A DNA stretch of 46,712 nt, from the NCBI RefSeq assembly GCF_030611305.1, contig NZ_JAUWQB010000020.1, positions 1 through 46,712 of the forward strand, read 5' to 3'. The position numbers were made by a program, and so were the translations under genes. Of this stretch, positions 42,890 to 46,712 are shown piece after piece (the stretch's first letter is position 1; each line of letters starts with the position of its first letter). The DNA is from Desulfobacula sp. GTDB lineage: Bacteria > Desulfobacterota > Desulfobacteria > Desulfobacterales > Desulfobacteraceae. The notes beneath the pieces were generated by a model that searched no databases, was not told the origin of the DNA, and worked only from the letters and a program-made list of their open reading frames with translations.

Positions 42890-43534
42890 TTATTCCTTTT
42901 TTGTTGCCTGGGTTTCCCAGTCTGCAATTTCAGTGGTTTCGTAAATTTCTTCCCAACCTGTAATCATTCCTGCAATATGGCTGAAAAGGGAATGACCCGT
43001 GGTGGTCATATAAAGGTGGATGACCAGAAAATTTAAAAGGAAAAGTGCAACCAGGGTGTGTATGACCGCCAAAACCGATAGGGGCAAAACCTGCGGTATA
43101 TCGTTATACAGGTAGTATAAAAGACCTGTTGCCATCTGCACGGGCAGCAGCATGGCGGAAATACCAAGATATGCCAGCCGCTGCAAGGGGTTATGCTTAG
43201 CACCCTTTGCTTTCTGCACGGGATGGGGCTTGCCCTGAAAAATACCCCAGGAGTAATAGAGAATTACTGAAAACAGCTTTTTTGTTGTGGGAATATATTG
43301 TTTCCATTCCCCTGTTGTGAATAGCCAGAATACAAAAAAAGCAAATAGAATCAGCCAGGACAGGCCAACAAAATTATGGATGTTGGCAGCCGTCTGAAAG
43401 CCGAACAATTTGTATGTCCCATGAATTTCAAGGCCGGTGACGATCAGGCTGATGATCATAAATGCCTGGAGCCAGTGCCAGAAACGTTCATATCTTGTGT
43501 AAAGATAAATTTTGATTGTATTTTTATTTTCCAT
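42890..43534 (-). CDS. Membrane cytochrome b (thiosulfate reductase/formate dehydrogenase type)
   Basis: The 214-residue integral protein has four or more helices with candidate heme His residues in RFWHWLQAF, NIHNFVG, VIHTLVA and VIHLYMTTTGH. This is the cytochrome b561-like quinone-reactive subunit. It starts directly at the end of the octaheme gene (1 bp), so it almost surely moves electrons between the quinone pool and the octaheme cytochrome across the inner membrane. Confidence 0.9.
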   Translation of the reverse strand: MENKNTIKIYLYTRYERFWHWLQAFMIISLIVTGLEIHGTYKLFGFQTAANIHNFVGLSWLILFAFFVFWLFTTGEWKQYIPTTKKLFSVILYYSWGIFQGKPHPVQKAKGAKHNPLQRLAYLGISAMLLPVQMATGLLYYLYNDIPQVLPLSVLAVIHTLVALFLLNFLVIHLYMTTTGHSLFSHIAGMITGWEEIYETTEIADWETQATKKE

Positions 43535-45166
43535 TTAATTCTCCTTGCCGTTCCGTGTAAAGAACCGTCCCATACCGTGAAGCAATACACCTGCCAGGGC
43601 ACCAAAAACCGATAGCCATCCAATGGTATCAAACAAGTTTGATCTGTCTCGTCCAGGCATATACAGCCCTGTAATATTGGCAAGCCTGGAGTTTTTCCGG
43701 ATATGGCATTGGGTACAGTTCAGTGCATTTTCTTTGGGGGCAACCATATGGGTGATGGGAAAAGCATAAGTTGTTTCCACATAATCGAATTCTCCGGAAT
43801 AGGGGATGCCAATGGCCTTATTGCCGTGTTCAATGGCGTCATTCATATCAAATGTTGTCCAGTACCCGTTTTTTCCTGAAAGCAGGGGTGCCAGAAGTTT
43901 TTTATGAATTTTATCATAGGGTTGCTTCCCCCGGTGAATTTTAAACGGAAAAATGCGGGCCTCAGGATCAGTTTTGTCGCCAACCGGATGGCTGACTTTT
44001 ACAATTTGCCCAGGGTCTATGACATCATCGGCGGTTGTGCTGGTCTGGGATCCATTGGACCAGAAATATTCAGGCGTTACATTCTTTTCCCATTTGAATT
44101 CTCCTTTGATGGATTTGTAAGTCTGTTTTCCATAGGGACCCTCTACATGATAAGGTTTGCCATCTTTCATCCTGCCTGCTTTTGACCAGTCCCACCACAT
44201 CTTTGTGGGATTCACCCTTGCATATTTTGGAATATGACAGGCCTGACAGGAAACCACATCTGTATGGTCGTTCATTTTCGAATCATTTTTATGGGGTTCA
44301 CTGCTATGGCAGGAGACACAGGTGATTTTGGGAGCCAGATCATCTTCAATCAGGCTTTTTCGTGTTTCAACAGCAGGATTTGTATAAATCCTTCCTGCAA
44401 TGTTATGATCAACCGTGGTGTGACACCGGGTACACGAAAAATTTTTGCCGTCCGTTCCCATATGCACATCCAGCATCCGGTTCGGCTTTGTTAAAGAGGT
44501 GTCAAGATCGCCGTGTTTTACGCCATCACCACCACCACCTTTGAAATGACATTCTCCGCAATTTTTTCTTGTGGGAAAGGTTACCTTGGAAACTGCTTCT
44601 TTGATTTCCTGCTGGATATCGGTCACCATTTCTTTGGTGTCAGGATCATCATCTTCTGAGAATGCCTCAATGTCCCCAAGGGCTTCTTCAAAATTAAATC
44701 CCGATGAATTGTGGCACTGGAGGCAGTTGACTGTCCCTTGAGACCCTTCCTTATTCCAGGCAGGATGACATGCCAGACAGCTTTTGTCTTCCATGGCATT
44801 TCCTGAAATACAAAAATTATTCACAGAATAACCTGCCTTGCCATATCGCATATCGCTTTTGTCTCCAGAGGCGAGCCAGGTCCAGTGAATGGATTTATGG
44901 AACTGGGTGGCTGCTTCAGAATGACAGGACAAGCAGGCTTTAGTGATTTCTTCTCCAGATGTGAAATCCTGGTTTAAGGCATCGATCTTTGCATGGTCGA
45001 CTGTGGTCCAGCGTTTACTGTCTTTCACAGCCTGTTTGGCAAGGGTACGTCCCAATGCTTCTTCTTCGTCAGGGGGAGTTGATGCAAAGACAGCCTGAAA
45101 GGATAAAACCAGCGCTGTTATAGCGAGCATAGTCAGGCCGGTCATTATAAAATACCGTTTTTCCAT
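43535..45166 (-). CDS. Octaheme c-type cytochrome (tetrathionate reductase-like)
   Basis: The product has eight CxxCH motifs; numbered from the 45178 start they begin at residues 82, 134, 152, 207, 249, 287, 311 and 488. An N-terminal signal or anchor (LTMLAITALVLSFQAVFA) and a C-terminal helix (residues 518-537) place it on the periplasmic face. The layout resembles the octaheme tetrathionate reductase family, which can also reduce nitrite or hydroxylamine. The ATG at 45166 is preferred because GGAG lies 9 nt upstream. It is coupled to the cytochrome b gene. The actual substrate is undetermined. Confidence 0.92.
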   Translation of the reverse strand: MEKRYFIMTGLTMLAITALVLSFQAVFASTPPDEEEALGRTLAKQAVKDSKRWTTVDHAKIDALNQDFTSGEEITKACLSCHSEAATQFHKSIHWTWLASGDKSDMRYGKAGYSVNNFCISGNAMEDKSCLACHPAWNKEGSQGTVNCLQCHNSSGFNFEEALGDIEAFSEDDDPDTKEMVTDIQQEIKEAVSKVTFPTRKNCGECHFKGGGGDGVKHGDLDTSLTKPNRMLDVHMGTDGKNFSCTRCHTTVDHNIAGRIYTNPAVETRKSLIEDDLAPKITCVSCHSSEPHKNDSKMNDHTDVVSCQACHIPKYARVNPTKMWWDWSKAGRMKDGKPYHVEGPYGKQTYKSIKGEFKWEKNVTPEYFWSNGSQTSTTADDVIDPGQIVKVSHPVGDKTDPEARIFPFKIHRGKQPYDKIHKKLLAPLLSGKNGYWTTFDMNDAIEHGNKAIGIPYSGEFDYVETTYAFPITHMVAPKENALNCTQCHIRKNSRLANITGLYMPGRDRSNLFDTIGWLSVFGALAGVLLHGMGRFFTRNGKEN

Positions 45167-45209
45167 AGACATCTCCATGAGCTTGTTAAATATTCTTAAT
45201 TCTTAAATT

Positions 45210-45240
45210 AAAAGGGCGGGGAAAAAATAGCCGCCCTTTT
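45210..45240. terminator. Hairpin between the small cytochrome-like gene and the octaheme gene
   Basis: AAAAGGGCGG (45210-45219) pairs perfectly with CCGCCCTTTT (45231-45240); T-rich sequence follows on both strands. In the direction of the operon it lies between two genes, so it may attenuate transcription into the octaheme gene. Confidence 0.7.
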
Positions 45241-45265
45241 TAATTTTTATCAGTTTTTAGAATTT

Positions 45266-45616
45266 TTATTTACACTTAGCAGGTGTGGGCGAATCTGATG
45301 CATGTTTATAGAAATATGAATAAATGTCAAGGATATCCTTATCAGGAAGTCCTGTCCAGTTATCCTTGCAGCCGAATTCATCAAAATTTTTATTTTCAAA
45401 AATTTCTTTCCACTGCCCCATTGTTTTATCTGCAGGGCTTATTTTGGGTGTGGCAGATTCAATCTCGCCGGTTGCCGCACATGCTTTATATACCTTCCGA
45501 TATGTGTATTTGCCTTTTCTATCGTTGCCGTCCGGTCCTTCAGAGGCAAAAGCCATGGAAAAAGATACAAGTAAAAATACCATCACCATGAGGGCGGTCA
45601 TATTTTTTTTAAACAT
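45266..45616 (-). CDS. Exported small cytochrome c-like protein without a heme motif
   Basis: The 116-residue protein has a signal peptide (MVMVFLLVSFSMAFA) and a mature domain of about 90 residues. It resembles small cytochrome c family proteins: GKYTYRKVYKAC, SPADKTMGQWKEIFENKNFD, and the tail ILDIYSYFYKHASDSPTPAK. The place where CxxCH is expected reads CAATGE, so covalent heme attachment is unlikely. It is in the periplasmic redox operon, 43 bp after the rhodanese gene. It may be a structural or regulatory partner, or a decayed cytochrome. Confidence 0.75.
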   Translation of the reverse strand: MFKKNMTALMVMVFLLVSFSMAFASEGPDGNDRKGKYTYRKVYKACAATGEIESATPKISPADKTMGQWKEIFENKNFDEFGCKDNWTGLPDKDILDIYSYFYKHASDSPTPAKCK

Positions 45617-45659
45617 GTTAGTTCCTTTATAATTTTATATTTTTTAGTAAACCCTAAAG

Positions 45660-46712
45660 TTATTTGGGTTTTTTAATTTCAATATTTCCGTCACTTTTAA
45701 AATCAATTTCAGCTTCCACATAATAGACATCTTTTAAGGATTCTCTTACGTCTTTGATCATGTAATAAGCTTCTCCACTCCTTGCACCGGTTGGACAAAC
45801 AAAAACAATGGGTTTGTCATCGGGAAGACCCTTGATTTTGGGTTCAAGATTTTCGATCGGGATATTAACGGCGGTTTTAAAGGACCCTTTTGCAAATTCG
45901 TCTGCATCTCTTACGTCAATGAGCATGATGGACTCAGGATTGTTTGCGATAATGGATTTGAATCGTTCAAGATCAATAGACCCTTCAACCTCACCGGCCT
46001 GCACCTGCACGGTCTCATTGGAAGCACCATATGTCTTTTTCCATTCAGGATAACCTTTGGCAAATACAGCCACCTTGGTGTATCCCATTTCAAGGGCTTT
46101 TGCTGCTGATTTATGGCTTAGTCGGCATTTAAGACCACCGCAATAGAAAATAACCGGGGTATTAAGATCCCTTGGCAGTTTTCCGTTGAGAGCATCAAAT
46201 TGAGAAAAAGGAATACTGATGGCTGTGGGAATATGTCCTTTGTCAAATTTGGGTTTCTTTGGCCTTGCATCAACAATCACAGTGTTGTTTGCAGCGATCT
46301 GTTTTGCCACATGCTCAGCACTGAGAGAACCATAATTTCCTTTCAGGCCGATCCATTCCGGATATCCTTTTGCATATACTTTTACATTTTTATAGCCCAG
46401 TTTTTCAGCTTTTTTGGCGGATTTGTGACTGAGTTTGCATTTAACTCCCTCACAATAATAAATCAGGAGAACGTTTTTATCTTTTGGCAGAAGATTCGTT
46501 TTTTTATCAAATTGAGAAAATGGAATGCTGATCGCCCCGGGAATATGTCCTTTTATGTATTTGCCCTTGTAAGGCCTTGCATCAACAATCATCACATTTT
46601 CAGGCATGGGAACAGTCATGTGTGCTTTTACAAATTTGGCATCCACGATGTCATGAAACATCCATGAGGTGTCTTCGACTGGAGTTGCAGCGGTTTTTAC
46701 TGTTTTGGTTGC
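45660..46712 (-). CDS. Triple rhodanese-domain protein, partial at right edge
   Basis: The reading is open to the end of the window: 17 further in-frame codons precede the ATG at 46661, so the N-terminus (probably a signal peptide) is missing. Three rhodanese domains follow. Each has a Cys in the active loop: YYCEGVKCKLSHKSA (domain 1), FYCGGLKCRLSHKSA (domain 2) and FVCPTGARSGEA (domain 3). Domains 1 and 2 share a second Cys in the loop (CxGxxCxLS), unlike the classic CxxGxR form. The protein likely carries persulfide sulfur in the periplasm next to the octaheme cytochrome, which is inference from context. Confidence 0.88.
   Translation of the reverse strand, partial: ATKTVKTAATPVEDTSWMFHDIVDAKFVKAHMTVPMPENVMIVDARPYKGKYIKGHIPGAISIPFSQFDKKTNLLPKDKNVLLIYYCEGVKCKLSHKSAKKAEKLGYKNVKVYAKGYPEWIGLKGNYGSLSAEHVAKQIAANNTVIVDARPKKPKFDKGHIPTAISIPFSQFDALNGKLPRDLNTPVIFYCGGLKCRLSHKSAAKALEMGYTKVAVFAKGYPEWKKTYGASNETVQVQAGEVEGSIDLERFKSIIANNPESIMLIDVRDADEFAKGSFKTAVNIPIENLEPKIKGLPDDKPIVFVCPTGARSGEAYYMIKDVRESLKDVYYVEAEIDFKSDGNIEIKKPK

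Overview
The window looks like a chromosome segment of an anaerobic sulfate-reducing deltaproteobacterium of the Desulfobacteraceae type (Desulfobacula- or Desulfobacter-like). This is inferred from gene content and not from a marker gene. The support is ferredoxin-linked IorAB chemistry, a B12-dependent mutase with separate large and small subunits, an octaheme cytochrome c with a membrane cytochrome b, many rhodanese domains and moderate GC. No rRNA, tRNA or CRISPR array was seen.

Region 1 (1-6716, all minus strand) is a catabolic operon. In transcription order it encodes IorA, IorB, a class III CoA-transferase, a GntR/FCD regulator, a MeaB-type GTPase, a stand-alone B12-binding subunit and the acyl-CoA mutase large subunit, which runs off the left edge. 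The genes overlap or nearly abut down to the B12 subunit. A promoter with three GTATAC units lies upstream of iorA and is a good candidate operator for the operon's own GntR protein. The likely theme is a 2-oxoacid converted to acyl-CoA, CoA transfer, then carbon-skeleton rearrangement. The substrate is unknown.

Region 2 (about 6.7-30 kb) is AT-rich accessory DNA. It contains fragments of IS200-like and IS91-like transposases, an ExeA/TniB-like ATPase fragment, a possible HicA fragment and a nearly complete IS21-family element with a frameshifted istA. Between them lie small-protein genes, a compact operon with a PD-(D/E)XK-like nuclease, secreted proteins (OmpA-like, Ycf48-like propeller, DUF4215 Cys-rich), a PilZ protein, a DDAH-like hydrolase and a cold-shock protein. 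There is also an M48 protease gene cut in two by a local inversion. A rhodanese gene follows a remnant ArsR gene that has lost its DNA-binding domain but keeps its promoter and operator-like palindromes. A MarR-pirin-nitroreductase operon sits at 27.4-29.3 kb. A 63-codon gene with its upstream DNA is present twice (10.5 and 25 kb), and a 21-bp motif recurs at 24.2 and 29.4 kb.

Region 3 (30-42.8 kb) returns to ordinary chromosomal genes: three EamA permeases, an MFS permease and a DUF2784 protein, then a DEAD-box helicase, a flavodoxin-fold reductase, a methyltransferase, an acyl-CoA synthetase, a DUF6125-like protein, and a glyoxylate/hydroxypyruvate reductase paired with glycerate 2-kinase.

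Region 4 (42.9 kb to the right edge, minus strand) is a periplasmic redox module: a multi-rhodanese protein that continues past the edge, a small cytochrome-like protein that has lost its heme motif, an octaheme cytochrome c and a membrane cytochrome b. Together they suggest quinol-linked electron exchange with a sulfur or nitrogen compound outside the cytoplasm.
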